A stretch of 38,948 bases of DNA from JAGNHB01 sp964436005 (lineage in GTDB: Bacteria; Acidobacteriota; JAAYUB01): contig CAYTBK010000025.1 of the NCBI GenBank assembly GCA_964436005.1, positions 1-38,948 on the forward strand. The letters run 5' to 3'. Positions 7,792-15,729 of the stretch are shown piece after piece; the stretch's first letter is position 1, and every line of letters starts with the position of its first letter. The notes below the pieces were generated by a model that saw nothing but the letters and a program-made list of their open reading frames with translations, was not told the DNA's origin and did not search any database. Both the position numbers and the translations under genes were made by a program.

Positions 7792-8314
7792 CCGGGAAAC
7801 CGGCCAGCAGTTTTTCCACGGCCTTGCTGATCCGCTGTTCCCGGCCGGCCTTGCCCGGGGTGACGGCGCTGGTGACGGTGCCGGTCCAGACCGTCCGGCC
7901 GCTCGCCGGGTCCTCCATGTCGAGGACCATCGACCCTTCCGTCTTGCTGACGTACCAGACCTGCTCGAACTTCGTGCTGGCGTTCGGCGAGTTGGGGAAG
8001 ATGGACTCGCCGGCCGTCTTCGCCTGCAGCGAGACGTGGTAGGTCAGCGTGAGGTCCGGCTTGGCCTGCTCGTCCACCCGCTGGTAGCCCTTGGCCTGCA
8101 GGATGCGGTCCGCCGCCTCCCGCATCAGGGCGTCGAACGATTCTCCGCCCATGGCCAGGGCGCCGGCGGGCACGTCCGCCAGCTGCGTCTCCCAGCAATA
8201 GGTCCGGTACTTCTGGAAATCGGCCGCCTTGTCCTGCTTCACCTGCACCTTCTGCGCCGTGGCCAGGGTGCAGCCCAGCACCACCAGGGCGATCCATCCT
8301 GCGGTCCTCTTCAT
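7781..8314 (-). CDS. DUF4136-type exported protein
   Basis: A protein of 177 residues starting with a signal sequence (positive MKR, hydrophobic core to about residue 20). Cleavage could be after ATA or, less likely, at C15 as a lipoprotein, because LGC lacks a typical -2 residue. The mature part has the DUF4136 pattern: an early DFQKYRTYCW, a middle DALMREAADRILQAKGY, then DLTLTYHV and a late TVWTGTVTS. The function of this envelope family is unknown. GAGGAGGG sits 5 bases before the ATG. The gene converges with and overlaps the phosphorylase gene by 11 bases, and lies just downstream of the OPT transporter's terminator, so it is probably transcribed on its own. Confidence 0.75.
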   Translation of the reverse strand: MKRTAGWIALVVLGCTLATAQKVQVKQDKAADFQKYRTYCWETQLADVPAGALAMGGESFDALMREAADRILQAKGYQRVDEQAKPDLTLTYHVSLQAKTAGESIFPNSPNASTKFEQVWYVSKTEGSMVLDMEDPASGRTVWTGTVTSAVTPGKAGREQRISKAVEKLLAGFPVRK

Positions 8315-8333
8315 GATTCCCTCCTCGTCGGGT

Positions 8334-8367
8334 GATAGAAAAGCCGCCGGGAACGGGTCCCGGCGGC
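8334..8367 (-). terminator. Rho-independent terminator of the OPT gene
   Basis: A perfect 9-bp stem (GCCGCCGGG at 8343-8351 with CCCGGCGGC at 8359-8367) and a 7-base loop are followed on the minus strand by TTTTCTATC. It lies 44 bases past the OPT stop codon and before the DUF4136 gene, separating the two units. Confidence 0.8.
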
Positions 8368-8410
8368 ATGGCGGGTCAGTGGGTCGAATACGGCCCCGTC
8401 AAGGGCGCCC

Positions 8411-10621
8411 TCAGAAGTTGGCGCTCGGCGGAGGCGGCTCGTCCGGGCTGCCGGCGTTCCGCTGCGGAACGATGATCAGCACCAGGGCGATGACGGCCAG
8501 GATTGCCAGGCTGATGAAGAAGTTGCCCGGATTCTTGATGAGCTCGTAGTCGATCTTGAAGAACTTGAAGGTGGCGAACATCAGGCCGATGAGCGCCTCG
8601 CCGGCGATGAGGCCGGCCGCCAGCAGGATGCCGACGTTCTCGGAGCGGACCTTCTGGGCCTCGTTGAACTTGCGTTTCTGGAAGACGAGGTCGAGGACGC
8701 CCTTGATGAGGCCGCCGAGGAAGATGGCGAAGGTGGTGTCCAGGGGCAGGTACATGCCCACGCTGACCAGCATGGGGGACTTCACCTGCATCAGGATCAG
8801 CCCGAGCCCCATGAGCATGCCGACGATGATGAGCGGCCAGGCCATCTTCCCCTCCACGATGCCGCGGGAGAGCATGGCCATGAGGCCGGCCTGCGGGGCG
8901 GGGATGTTCTTGCCGCCGAACCCGGCGTCGAGGTTCAGGATGGCCTTCTGCTGGTCGGGCGTCTTCGTCTTGATCTGGTCCAGGTTCAGCTCGCTGCGGG
9001 TGTACTTGGCCTGGTCTTCGGCCTTGAGCTGGGTGAAGGTGTTTTCCGTGATGTAGGTTTCGGGGGTGGTGCCGTTGAGGGCGTAGACCACCACCACGGC
9101 CGCGCTGGCCTTCTTCATCTCGTCCAGCTTCTTGCCGGCCGCGTCGTTGATGTCGCCGACGTGGAGGACGATCATGGGGATGAACATGACGGCGGCGGCC
9201 AGGACGACGCCGAGGATGTCGCCCAACTGCATCTTCCAGGGAGTACCGCCGAGGATGTGCCCGGCCTTGAGGTCCTGCAGCATCTCGCCGGCCACGGCCG
9301 CGGAGACGCAGACGATGGCGGCGACGCCCAGCACGGAGGCCACCCCCGCCTCACCCTTGACGCCCAGGATGACCATGACCAGGGCGGTCACCACCAGGGC
9401 GGTGAGAGTCAGGCCGCTGATGGGGTTGTTGGAGGAGCCGATGATGCCCACCAGGTAGCCGGAAACCGCCGCGAAGAAGAACCCGGCGATGATCATGACG
9501 ATGGAAGCCACCGCGGCCACCATGATCGAGGTATTGAAGAGGAGCCAGGTGATCAGGAAGGTCGCCACCGCGGAACCGAAAATGCCCAGCATGATGGTGC
9601 CGAAGCTCAGGTCGTGGTTGATCCGCTCGTGGCTGACGCCGCCGGCGGCGGCCTTCTTGACGTCGCCCACCGACCGCTTGATCCCGGCGATGAGGCTCTT
9701 GCGCATCTTGAACAGGGTGAAGCACGCGCCCATGAGCATGCCGCCGATGGCGATGGGGCGCACAATGAACTTCCAGACGTTGATGGAGAGGGCCACCCAG
9801 TCGGCCTCGCTCTGGATTTCCGGCATGGAGGGGGCGAGGAAGTAGACGATGATGGGGACCAGCAGGCCCCAGGCGATCATGCCGCCGGAGAAGTTGAGGG
9901 AGGCCAGCTTGGGCCCGATGATGTAGCCCACGCCCATGTAGGCCGGGCTGATGCCGGGGGAGCTGAGCAGGAGGCCGCCCTTGGGGCTGGCCACGCCGGA
10001 GGCCCCCAGTCCGATGGTCGCCTTGGAGAAGGAGATGAACTTGCTCCAGGCGGTGGCGAACAGGGAGAACTGGCAGAGCGACTGGATGACCGCCCCCATG
10101 CCCATGGCGCTGAAGAGGAACTTGATGCCGGACCCGCCCGTGCGGCCCGTCTTGTGGATTTCCGCGGCGGCCACGGCTTCCGGGTAGGGCAGTTCGGCGT
10201 CTTCCACCATGACGCGGCGCAGCAGGGCCACGAACATGACACCGAGGATGCCGCCGGCCATCATGATCAGCATGGAGGTCAGATAGTGGCCGGGCGTGAA
10301 GAACTCCGGCCAGATCCCGGAAATGACGAAGGCCGGCAGGGTGAAGATGGCGCCGGCCGCCACCGACTCGCCGATGGAGCCGACAGTTCGCGAGAAGTTC
10401 TCTTCCAGGATGGAGCCCTTGAGGAGTTTGATGAGCGCCATGCCGATGACCGCGGCGGGATAGGTGGCCGCGATGGTCATGCCGGCCTTGAGGCCGAGGT
10501 AGGCGTTGGCCGCACCGAGCACCACGCACATCACGAGGCCGATGAGCAGGGCTCGCATGGTGAACTCGCTCAACACGGTTTCCGATGCGACAAACGGGAC
10601 GAACTTTTTTTGTTCAGCCAT
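8411..10621 (-). CDS. OPT-family oligopeptide/metal-chelate transporter
   Basis: An integral membrane protein of 736 residues with many hydrophobic segments along its whole length, matching the OPT superfamily (bacterial OPT branch) in size. The N-terminal LGAANAYLGLKAGMTIAAT and the motif SIGESVAAGAIFTLPAF are typical. OPT proteins import oligopeptides or metal-chelates by proton coupling. The substrate here cannot be told. A soluble insertion of about 80 polar residues lies around AAGKKLDEMKKAS to PAPQAGLMAM. The start is the ATG at 10621 (MAEQKKF), preceded by GGAGG at 4-5 bases. The in-frame extension upstream has no ribosome site and runs through the promoter. It stands alone between its promoter and terminator. 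Confidence 0.9.
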   Translation of the reverse strand: MAEQKKFVPFVASETVLSEFTMRALLIGLVMCVVLGAANAYLGLKAGMTIAATYPAAVIGMALIKLLKGSILEENFSRTVGSIGESVAAGAIFTLPAFVISGIWPEFFTPGHYLTSMLIMMAGGILGVMFVALLRRVMVEDAELPYPEAVAAAEIHKTGRTGGSGIKFLFSAMGMGAVIQSLCQFSLFATAWSKFISFSKATIGLGASGVASPKGGLLLSSPGISPAYMGVGYIIGPKLASLNFSGGMIAWGLLVPIIVYFLAPSMPEIQSEADWVALSINVWKFIVRPIAIGGMLMGACFTLFKMRKSLIAGIKRSVGDVKKAAAGGVSHERINHDLSFGTIMLGIFGSAVATFLITWLLFNTSIMVAAVASIVMIIAGFFFAAVSGYLVGIIGSSNNPISGLTLTALVVTALVMVILGVKGEAGVASVLGVAAIVCVSAAVAGEMLQDLKAGHILGGTPWKMQLGDILGVVLAAAVMFIPMIVLHVGDINDAAGKKLDEMKKASAAVVVVYALNGTTPETYITENTFTQLKAEDQAKYTRSELNLDQIKTKTPDQQKAILNLDAGFGGKNIPAPQAGLMAMLSRGIVEGKMAWPLIIVGMLMGLGLILMQVKSPMLVSVGMYLPLDTTFAIFLGGLIKGVLDLVFQKRKFNEAQKVRSENVGILLAAGLIAGEALIGLMFATFKFFKIDYELIKNPGNFFISLAILAVIALVLIIVPQRNAGSPDEPPPPSANF

Positions 10622-10668
10622 TTTTCCTCCGGGAACTATATTCGGTGAATTGACAGACAAGAAGCAGG

Positions 10669-10698
10669 ATTGTAGACGGAAGGCGCGGGGCGGTTCAA
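10669..10698 (-). promoter_or_regulatory. Sigma-70-type promoter for the OPT gene
   Basis: On the minus strand TTGAAC (10693-10698), an 18-base spacer and TACAAT (10669-10674) precede the OPT start codon by about 48 bases. It matches the -35 consensus at 4 of 6 positions and the -10 at 5 of 6. Confidence 0.6.
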
Positions 10699-10756
10699 GG
10701 AAAATCTCCCCTCCCGCCCATCTTGGACCCTCGTCCCCCGGGCAGAGGGGTTTTCG

Positions 10757-10914
10757 CCACCAAGGCACAAAGACACAACGCTCGAGCTCTACAGGAGCAG
10801 AAGGGCGTGATTGAAATTTTCGAAATTCATGGGTAAATATTTACGGAAGAATGCAGACGTCTCCCGAAACGGAGCGCCATCCGTCATTTATCGTGAATCG
10901 GTGTCTTTGTGGTG
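10757..10914. repeat. Intergenic repeat element A, inverted ends
   Basis: The left end (10757-10778) reads CCACCAAGGCACAAAGACAC and the right end (10901-10914) reads GTGTCTTTGTGGTG, the reverse complement of the same vocabulary. The two lie about 155 bp apart outside to outside. The right end faces the 3' end of the lipoprotein gene, the left end faces the 5' side of the OPT gene. Confidence 0.6.
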
Positions 10915-10940
10915 AGACCGGGCGGCGAGGGGGTCGGGAA

Positions 10941-11897
10941 CTACCGCTCGCGCTTCAGTTCATAGGTGTCGGTAATATTGAAAGGCATTTCGAAGTTCTT
11001 CCCGGACGCGGCATCCGCCACCAGCATCTTCCCCGATGCCTTGAGCGTCCGCGTGCCGGCCGTGGCCAGGCCGTCCTTCCGGTCCAGCCGCACGCTGCCG
11101 ACGGATTCGCCGGACAGCTCGAACCGGGCCTTCTGCCCCCCCAGGTCGAGTGCGGAGGCCGCCACGTTGGGCTTGACCGCCGTCTTGACTTCCACCACGG
11201 CCTGGGAAGGTCCGGCTTCGGTCAGCGTGTACGCATCGCTGAGCTTCATGGGGTAGCCCTGCGCCACGGTCGTCTCCCGCGTCCAGGTCGCGCCCGGCAC
11301 GACCGGGCCGGCCGGCAGGACACCCAGCAGTCGGTCGAGCCCCTCCCGCAGGGCCTCCTCGCCGAACTGCCGCCGGACGGCGCCGATCGCTTCCGGCGTG
11401 GCCGCCACGCCCATCTTGGCCAGCAGGCGGCCGGCCAGGGGTTCCGCCCCGGGCACCGCGGTGACCCGGCCGTCCGGTCCGACCCGGATGTCGGCCGACT
11501 CGCCCACGAGCGCGTTCCAGGGACGTGCCGGCACCGGCACGTCGCCGCCCGGATGGTCGGAATCGTAGCGGTACGATCCCTGGGCGGTGGTCTGGGAGAA
11601 GGCCAGGCCCGTCCAGGAGACCTTGCCGAGCCAGCCGCCCGAAGCGTCGCGACCGGAGAAGTTCAGGCGGAACCGGTACGTCACGGTCTGCGCCATGGTC
11701 CTGGCGTCGCCTTGCAGCCCCACCTCCGCCTTCATGGCGGTGGTCTGCACGAAACGGTAATCCTGCCCGGGAACGGGCTGGAAGACGAGCGAAACAGGCT
11801 CTTTCCTCCCGCAACCCGCCATCAGCGCCAGCAGCGGCAGGAGGCGGACCGCCCGCAGCATCATCCCCCGGCTTCCGATCGCCTGATTCCTCTTCAT
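10941..11897 (-). CDS. Predicted outer-membrane or periplasmic lipoprotein (DUF6263-like)
   Basis: A protein of 318 residues with a lipoprotein signal: a basic start, a hydrophobic stretch and the lipobox LMAGC (C29 would be lipidated). The mature part is beta-rich and polar, starting with a segment on an FVQTTAMKAEVGLQG pattern and a PWNALVGESADIRVGPDGRVTAV region. It ends in TDTYELKRER. This layout recalls the DUF6263 lipoproteins, of unknown function, but I cannot confirm the family. GAGGAG lies about 7 bases before the ATG. It lies downstream of tRNA-Glu and its terminator on the same strand, with no clear promoter in the short gap, so its expression may depend on read-through or an unseen promoter. 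Confidence 0.7.
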   Translation of the reverse strand: MKRNQAIGSRGMMLRAVRLLPLLALMAGCGRKEPVSLVFQPVPGQDYRFVQTTAMKAEVGLQGDARTMAQTVTYRFRLNFSGRDASGGWLGKVSWTGLAFSQTTAQGSYRYDSDHPGGDVPVPARPWNALVGESADIRVGPDGRVTAVPGAEPLAGRLLAKMGVAATPEAIGAVRRQFGEEALREGLDRLLGVLPAGPVVPGATWTRETTVAQGYPMKLSDAYTLTEAGPSQAVVEVKTAVKPNVAASALDLGGQKARFELSGESVGSVRLDRKDGLATAGTRTLKASGKMLVADAASGKNFEMPFNITDTYELKRER

Positions 11898-11934
11898 CGT
11901 TCACTCCTCTCCCGCCGGCCCGCCCGGGACCGGT

Positions 11935-11961
11935 AAAAAGAAAAAGCCCTCTTGCGAGGGC
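11935..11961 (-). terminator. Rho-independent terminator after tRNA-Glu
   Basis: On the minus strand the stem GCCCTC/GAGGGC (11946-11961, 4-base loop) is followed by TTTTTCTTTTT (11945-11935). It lies 75 bases beyond the 3' end of tRNA-Glu and before the lipoprotein gene. Confidence 0.85.
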
Positions 11962-12036
11962 CCTTATCGTTGTCCCGCGCAGGAAGGGGCCCGGTTCGTT
12001 TCTCCGGCTTCCTTCCCCCGCGGGCTGTCGTCGTCA

Positions 12037-12111
12037 TGGCAGAGCTACGGGGATTCGAACCCCGATTACCGCCGTGAGAGGGCGGCGTCCTAACCCTTAG
12101 ACGATAGCTCC
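12037..12111 (-). tRNA. tRNA-Glu (anticodon CUC)
   Basis: The minus strand folds into a complete 75-base tRNA. The acceptor stem GGAGCTA pairs with TAGCTCT (first pair G-U). The anticodon stem CCGCC/GGCGG holds loop CTCTCAC with anticodon CTC, which reads GAG (Glu). The T arm is CGGGG-TTCGAAT-CCCCG. Discriminator G and CCA are encoded (12037-12040). It has its own consensus promoter and a terminator, so it forms a single-gene unit. Confidence 0.97.
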
Positions 12112-12135
12112 ACAAAGAACTTCCAAACGACGCGG

Positions 12136-12163
12136 ATTATACATTCCGCGAAGCGCGTGTCAA
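12136..12163 (-). promoter_or_regulatory. Consensus sigma-70 promoter of tRNA-Glu
   Basis: On the minus strand a perfect TTGACA (12158-12163), a 16-base spacer and a perfect TATAAT (12136-12141) lie about 25 bases before the tRNA 5' end. The -35 box begins only 9 bases past the stop codon of the upstream gene. Confidence 0.9.
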
Positions 12164-12172
12164 GCCCGATTT

Positions 12173-12724
12173 TCAGCTCTTGCCCGAGAAAATCCCCTTC
12201 GCCCACTTGACGAAAGAGGGGCCTTCCGGCTGCGGCGGGATCTGCTCCACGGCCGTACCGTCCGGCGCCTGGGGTTTCCGCCAGACCGTCAGCTCGCCGG
12301 CCCGCACCCGGGCCGTCGCCGTGAGCACAGGGTAGAATTTCTGGGTCAGGTAGCCTTCGGTGTAGTGCTCGAGGTGCAGCGAGAAGTCGATCTGCTTCAC
12401 CAGGCTGAGGGGCGAAACCACCAGCACCGGCATGGGCACCGCGTAGGCGATGCCCGGCAGCCTGGCCGGCATTCCTTCCCAGTCCCCGGCGTTGAAGTGC
12501 TCATCCGCTTCCCGCTGGCAGTTCTTCTCGGGCAGGTCCAGGATGAAAAGGGCCGAAATTCCGTTGATGCAGCTGCCCTTGCGCGACTGGGCGGACAACT
12601 TGCAGAGGCCCTCGATCTCCCCTCCGCCCAGCAGGGGGAACACGAAGTCGAAATAGGCGAGCAGGTCCTCGCAGTTGATCATCGCCTTGATCTGGCTGAC
12701 CAGATCGTAACCCTGGTCTTTCAT
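12173..12724 (-). CDS. Protein of unknown function, amidohydrolase operon
   Basis: I do not recognise this protein of 183 residues. It has four cysteines in the first 70 residues (C18, C41, C52, C69) without a zinc-finger spacing, a hydrophobic stretch YAVPMPVLVVSPLSLV near 94-109 that is probably a buried strand and not a membrane helix, and a basic end. There is no signal peptide. AAGGAGG lies 5 bases before the ATG. The gene begins 16 bases after the stop of the exported amidohydrolase, so the two are almost certainly co-transcribed. That is the only hint to its role. The coding call rests on the ribosome site, position and codon use. Confidence 0.7.
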   Translation of the reverse strand: MKDQGYDLVSQIKAMINCEDLLAYFDFVFPLLGGGEIEGLCKLSAQSRKGSCINGISALFILDLPEKNCQREADEHFNAGDWEGMPARLPGIAYAVPMPVLVVSPLSLVKQIDFSLHLEHYTEGYLTQKFYPVLTATARVRAGELTVWRKPQAPDGTAVEQIPPQPEGPSFVKWAKGIFSGKS

Positions 12725-12740
12725 GGTTTCCTCCTTCCGT

Positions 12741-14183
12741 TCACCGGACCGAAATCTTTTCGGATATGATGCGTCTCCATTTTTCGTTCAGGGCGCGAAT
12801 CCGCTGCTCGGAGAGCGTCAGCAGCTGGTGGTCCCGCATGAGCCAGCGGCCGTTCACCATGACGGACTCCACGGCGTCGCTGTTGGCCACGTACACCATA
12901 TGGGAAAAGATGTTGTAGACCGGGGCGGATTCCGGTTCCGACAGGTCCACCACGATGAGGTCGGCCAGCTTGCCGGTTTCCAGCGAGCCGATGCGCGCCC
13001 CCGCCCCCAGGACCTCGGCGCCGCCCACGGTGGCCATGCGGACCACGTCCAGAGCCTTCATGGCCGTGGGATCGCCGGTGCGCACTTTCTGGACCTTCGA
13101 CGCCAGGTCCATGGCGGCGAACATGTCCTGGCGGTTGTTGGAGGCCGAGCCGTCGGTGCCCAGGCCCACCGCAACGCCGTGCCGGACGAGGTCGGTGACC
13201 GGGCACATCCCGGAGGCCAGCTTGAGGTTGCTGTCGGGGTTGTGCGACACCTTCGCGCCGGTCCTGGCCAGGATCTCCATGTCCTTGTCGGTGAGCACGA
13301 CGCAGTGGGCGGCCACGACGTTGGGGCCGAGGGCGCCCATCTCGTGGATGGCCTTGACCGGCGTCTTGTCGTACCGGGCCTTGACGTCCTTCACCTCGTT
13401 GGCGTTCTCGGACAGGTGGATGAACATGGGCACGCCGTACTTGTCGGCCAGCGCCTTGGCGGCGACGACGTACTTGGCCGAGCACGTGTACAGGGAATGG
13501 GGCGAGGGCACCACCCGGACCAGGGGGTCGTCCTTCCACCGCTCCAGGCTTTTCGCCATGGCGGCCAGGGCGTCCTCCGGCGTCTTGCAGTCGGGGGCCG
13601 GAAAGTCCAGGACCGTCTGGCCCAGCCAGCCCCGGAGGCCCGCTTCCGAAACCGCCCGGGCCACCTCGTCCTCGAAGTAGTACATGTCGGCCACGGTGGT
13701 CACGCCGCGGCGGATGGACTCGGCGCAGGCCGTCAGCGTGGCCTCGTAGACGTACTCGGGGCTGACCAGGGCCGCCTCGAGGGGGAAGATGTAGCGCTTG
13801 AGCCAGTCCATGAGCTCCAGGTCGTCGCCGACGCCCCGCATGGGGTTCATGGCCAGGTGGGTGTGGGTGTTGACCAGCCCCGGCATGACCCAGCGGTCCC
13901 CGAGCCGGAAGGGCTTCACGCGCGGGTGCCGGGCGAGGACGTCGGCCGCCGGCCCGATGTCCTCGATCTTCTCCCCACGCACCAGCACGGCGCCGGGCTC
14001 GTAGATCCGGCCCTGCCCGTCCATGCTCACCACGTGGTCGGCGGTGAGCAGGGTGACGGCGGGCGCCTTGGGGAGCGCCGCCCGGGCGGGATGTTTCGCC
14101 GGCGCGGTCTGCGCGCCCAGGGAAACGCACAACAGGAAAGCCGCCACCAGCAGCAGCCAGACGCGGCGATGCATTCGTCTCAT
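12741..14183 (-). CDS. Exported MTA/SAH-deaminase-like amidohydrolase
   Basis: A metal-dependent amidohydrolase of 480 residues closest to 5'-methylthioadenosine/S-adenosylhomocysteine deaminase (MtaD/TrzN/AtzA group). Metal ligands are visible in NTHTHLAMN (H107, H109), the later AAHCVVL and GLGTDGSASNN, plus HLSENANEV with the catalytic acid. It ends in the usual beta-sandwich (GSLETGKLADLIVVD). Unlike ordinary MtaD it begins with a Sec-type signal (MRRMHRR then a hydrophobic core, SLGAQT near residue 25), which predicts periplasmic location. The ATG at 14183 follows GGAGG at 6 bases. Longer upstream in-frame starts lack a ribosome site. It heads an operon with the unknown 12173-12724 gene. 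The substrate is uncertain, the fold firm. Confidence 0.85.
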   Translation of the reverse strand: MRRMHRRVWLLLVAAFLLCVSLGAQTAPAKHPARAALPKAPAVTLLTADHVVSMDGQGRIYEPGAVLVRGEKIEDIGPAADVLARHPRVKPFRLGDRWVMPGLVNTHTHLAMNPMRGVGDDLELMDWLKRYIFPLEAALVSPEYVYEATLTACAESIRRGVTTVADMYYFEDEVARAVSEAGLRGWLGQTVLDFPAPDCKTPEDALAAMAKSLERWKDDPLVRVVPSPHSLYTCSAKYVVAAKALADKYGVPMFIHLSENANEVKDVKARYDKTPVKAIHEMGALGPNVVAAHCVVLTDKDMEILARTGAKVSHNPDSNLKLASGMCPVTDLVRHGVAVGLGTDGSASNNRQDMFAAMDLASKVQKVRTGDPTAMKALDVVRMATVGGAEVLGAGARIGSLETGKLADLIVVDLSEPESAPVYNIFSHMVYVANSDAVESVMVNGRWLMRDHQLLTLSEQRIRALNEKWRRIISEKISVR

Positions 14184-14312
14184 GGAACACCTCCACCCGA
14201 TAGGGATCTCGACGATGGCGATCCCGCATAGATGACCACAGAACCGTGTTTTGCGCAAGCCTGAAATTTCCGGGGCCAGGGACGAGACAACGCCGGGAAC
14301 GAAGAACGCACA

Positions 14313-14430
14313 ACCACCACGGCACCAGGGCACAAAGGAGTCACAAACAAAAACAATTTTCGATTGATGTGATCGTTGGCCGCCTTGCCGTCGCCGATCC
14401 TTCTTACGTGACCCTTGTGATCTTTGTGGT
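14313..14430. repeat. Intergenic repeat element B, inverted ends
   Basis: The left end (14313-14348) is made of CACCAGGGCACAAAGGAGTC-like words, and the right end (14408-14430) reads GTGACCCTTGTGATCTTTGTG, which is their reverse complement in style. It lies between the 5' side of the amidohydrolase gene and the 3' end of the cyclophilin gene, 13 bases from that stop codon. The gap 14184-14442 holds nothing else I can support. Confidence 0.65.
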
Positions 14431-14442
14431 CAATTTTTCCTT

Positions 14443-15537
14443 CTACTCGATTATTTTCAGGCGGATGGAGGTGATGGGCACCCGCTCGCGCGGCGTCTCC
14501 CCGTCGCAGGGGAGGGCGGCGATCCGGTCGACCGCGTCCAGCCCGGCCACCACGCGCCCGAAGGCCGTGTACTTCCCGTCCAGGTGGGGCGCCCGCCCCA
14601 GGCAGACGAAGAAGGAGGTCAGGGCGCTGTCCGGTTCGTCCGTGCGGGCCATGGAGACGATCCCCTTGTCGTGCACGGTGTCGTTGAACTCCGCCTTCAG
14701 CGGGTGCACCCAACTCATGGCGATCTCGTCGGGGGGCGTCGTGCGCCGGTACAGCAGGCCGCCCTGCACGCAGAAGCCCGGGGCGACGCGGTGGAAGTCG
14801 CATCCGTCGTAAAGCCCGGCCGACGCGTAGTTGAGGAAGGCGCGGACGTGCTCGGGGGCCTTCTCGGGAAAGAACTCCACCGTGATGTCGCCGAAGGGGG
14901 TGGCGATCACGGCCTGCCGGCGCTTCATCTCCGCGACCCCGGCCTTTTCGAACGGCGGGCGCGTCAACGGCCGGAGCTCCACCTTTTTCAAAACCACCCG
15001 TTCCACGGCCAGGTTGCCCTCGCCGGTGGGCGTTTCGCTGATCTTGCGGGCCACCGCCATCCCGGCGACGACCTCGCCGAAGACGGTGAAGGCGCCGTCC
15101 ATCTGCGGCTGGGGGGCCAGGCAGATGAAGAACTGGCTGCCGCCGCTATCCGGTTCTCCCGGCCGCGTGGTGGCCACCACGGCGCCCGCCACGCACTTTC
15201 GGGCGCCGGCCTCGAACTTGAGTTCGTCCAGCCCGCCCTGGCCGTAGGCGTCCTTCTCGGCCGGGTCCTTCGTCTTCGGGTCGCCCCCGAAGATGGCCGC
15301 GTTCCGGAAGACCCGGTAGAAGGTCGTGCCGTCGTAGTACCCCTCCCGGACCCGCTGCAGGAAGTGGGCCGTGTGCCGGGGGGCGTCGGCCCCGCAGAGG
15401 CGGATCACGATGTCGCCGGCGTCCGTCTTCAGGACGGCCTCCAGCGCCGAAGGGCCGTCCCCCGCCTGGGCCGGCACCGCCGGCGCCGCCAGGGCCAGCA
15501 GGATCGCCCCCAGCCACCCGAGTACGGATTTCTTCAT
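14443..15537 (-). CDS. Exported double-domain cyclophilin peptidyl-prolyl isomerase
   Basis: A protein of 364 residues with a signal peptide (MKKSVLGWLGAILLALA, cleavage near AQA) and two cyclophilin domains in tandem. Domain 1 (about 35-190) has FYRVFRNAAIFGGD and SQFFICLAPQPQMDGAFTVFG. Domain 2 (about 205-360) has FHRVAPGFCVQGG and SFFVCLGRAPHLDGKYTAFG. Both keep the catalytic Arg of the FHR motif, so both may be active. Domain 1 has Y for the His. It would assist proline isomerisation of envelope proteins. The ATG at 15537 is chosen, as GGAGG stands 5 bases before it. The ATG at 15549 would place the Shine-Dalgarno inside the gene. It is a single-gene unit. Confidence 0.9.
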   Translation of the reverse strand: MKKSVLGWLGAILLALAAPAVPAQAGDGPSALEAVLKTDAGDIVIRLCGADAPRHTAHFLQRVREGYYDGTTFYRVFRNAAIFGGDPKTKDPAEKDAYGQGGLDELKFEAGARKCVAGAVVATTRPGEPDSGGSQFFICLAPQPQMDGAFTVFGEVVAGMAVARKISETPTGEGNLAVERVVLKKVELRPLTRPPFEKAGVAEMKRRQAVIATPFGDITVEFFPEKAPEHVRAFLNYASAGLYDGCDFHRVAPGFCVQGGLLYRRTTPPDEIAMSWVHPLKAEFNDTVHDKGIVSMARTDEPDSALTSFFVCLGRAPHLDGKYTAFGRVVAGLDAVDRIAALPCDGETPRERVPITSIRLKIIE

Positions 15538-15619
15538 TTCCACCTCCATTTTTCACCCATTTTCCATCCCAGGATTCAGGAAGGTGCCTTCCCGCCCATC
15601 GACCTCAATTTTATTTAAC

Positions 15620-15625
15620 ATTATA
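15620..15625 (-). promoter_or_regulatory. Likely -10 box for the cyclophilin gene
   Basis: A perfect TATAAT on the minus strand sits in an AT-rich island (15605-15645) of otherwise GC-rich DNA, about 83 bases before the cyclophilin start. No good -35 is found at 16-18 bases, so the call is tentative. Confidence 0.4.
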
Positions 15626-15729
15626 AACATATTTGAAATCGAAGGTTGCCCCCCCCCACTCCGTGTCCCCTGTGGCCCCGTGAGACCGGAATCCTTTCCG
15701 ACTCCTCCTCCGGCGGCCGTCGGAACCGG

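Larger units (their letters stand above)
10622..10940. other. Intergenic region with promoter and repeat pair
   Basis: A gap of 319 bases without a gene. It contains the OPT promoter on the minus strand (10669-10698) and an inverted pair of CACAAAG-type repeat ends (10757-10778 and 10901-10914). Between the ends lies an AT-richer core around 10808-10850. No coding sequence is supported. Confidence 0.6.

Noticed and set aside
10757..10914. Insertion sequence or MITE with target duplication
   Set aside because: The ends are periodic words, not exact terminal repeats, and I see no flanking direct repeats or transposase.
14184..14312. Riboswitch upstream of the amidohydrolase
   Set aside because: No recognisable SAM, SAH or purine aptamer core; the leader is short and unstructured by eye.
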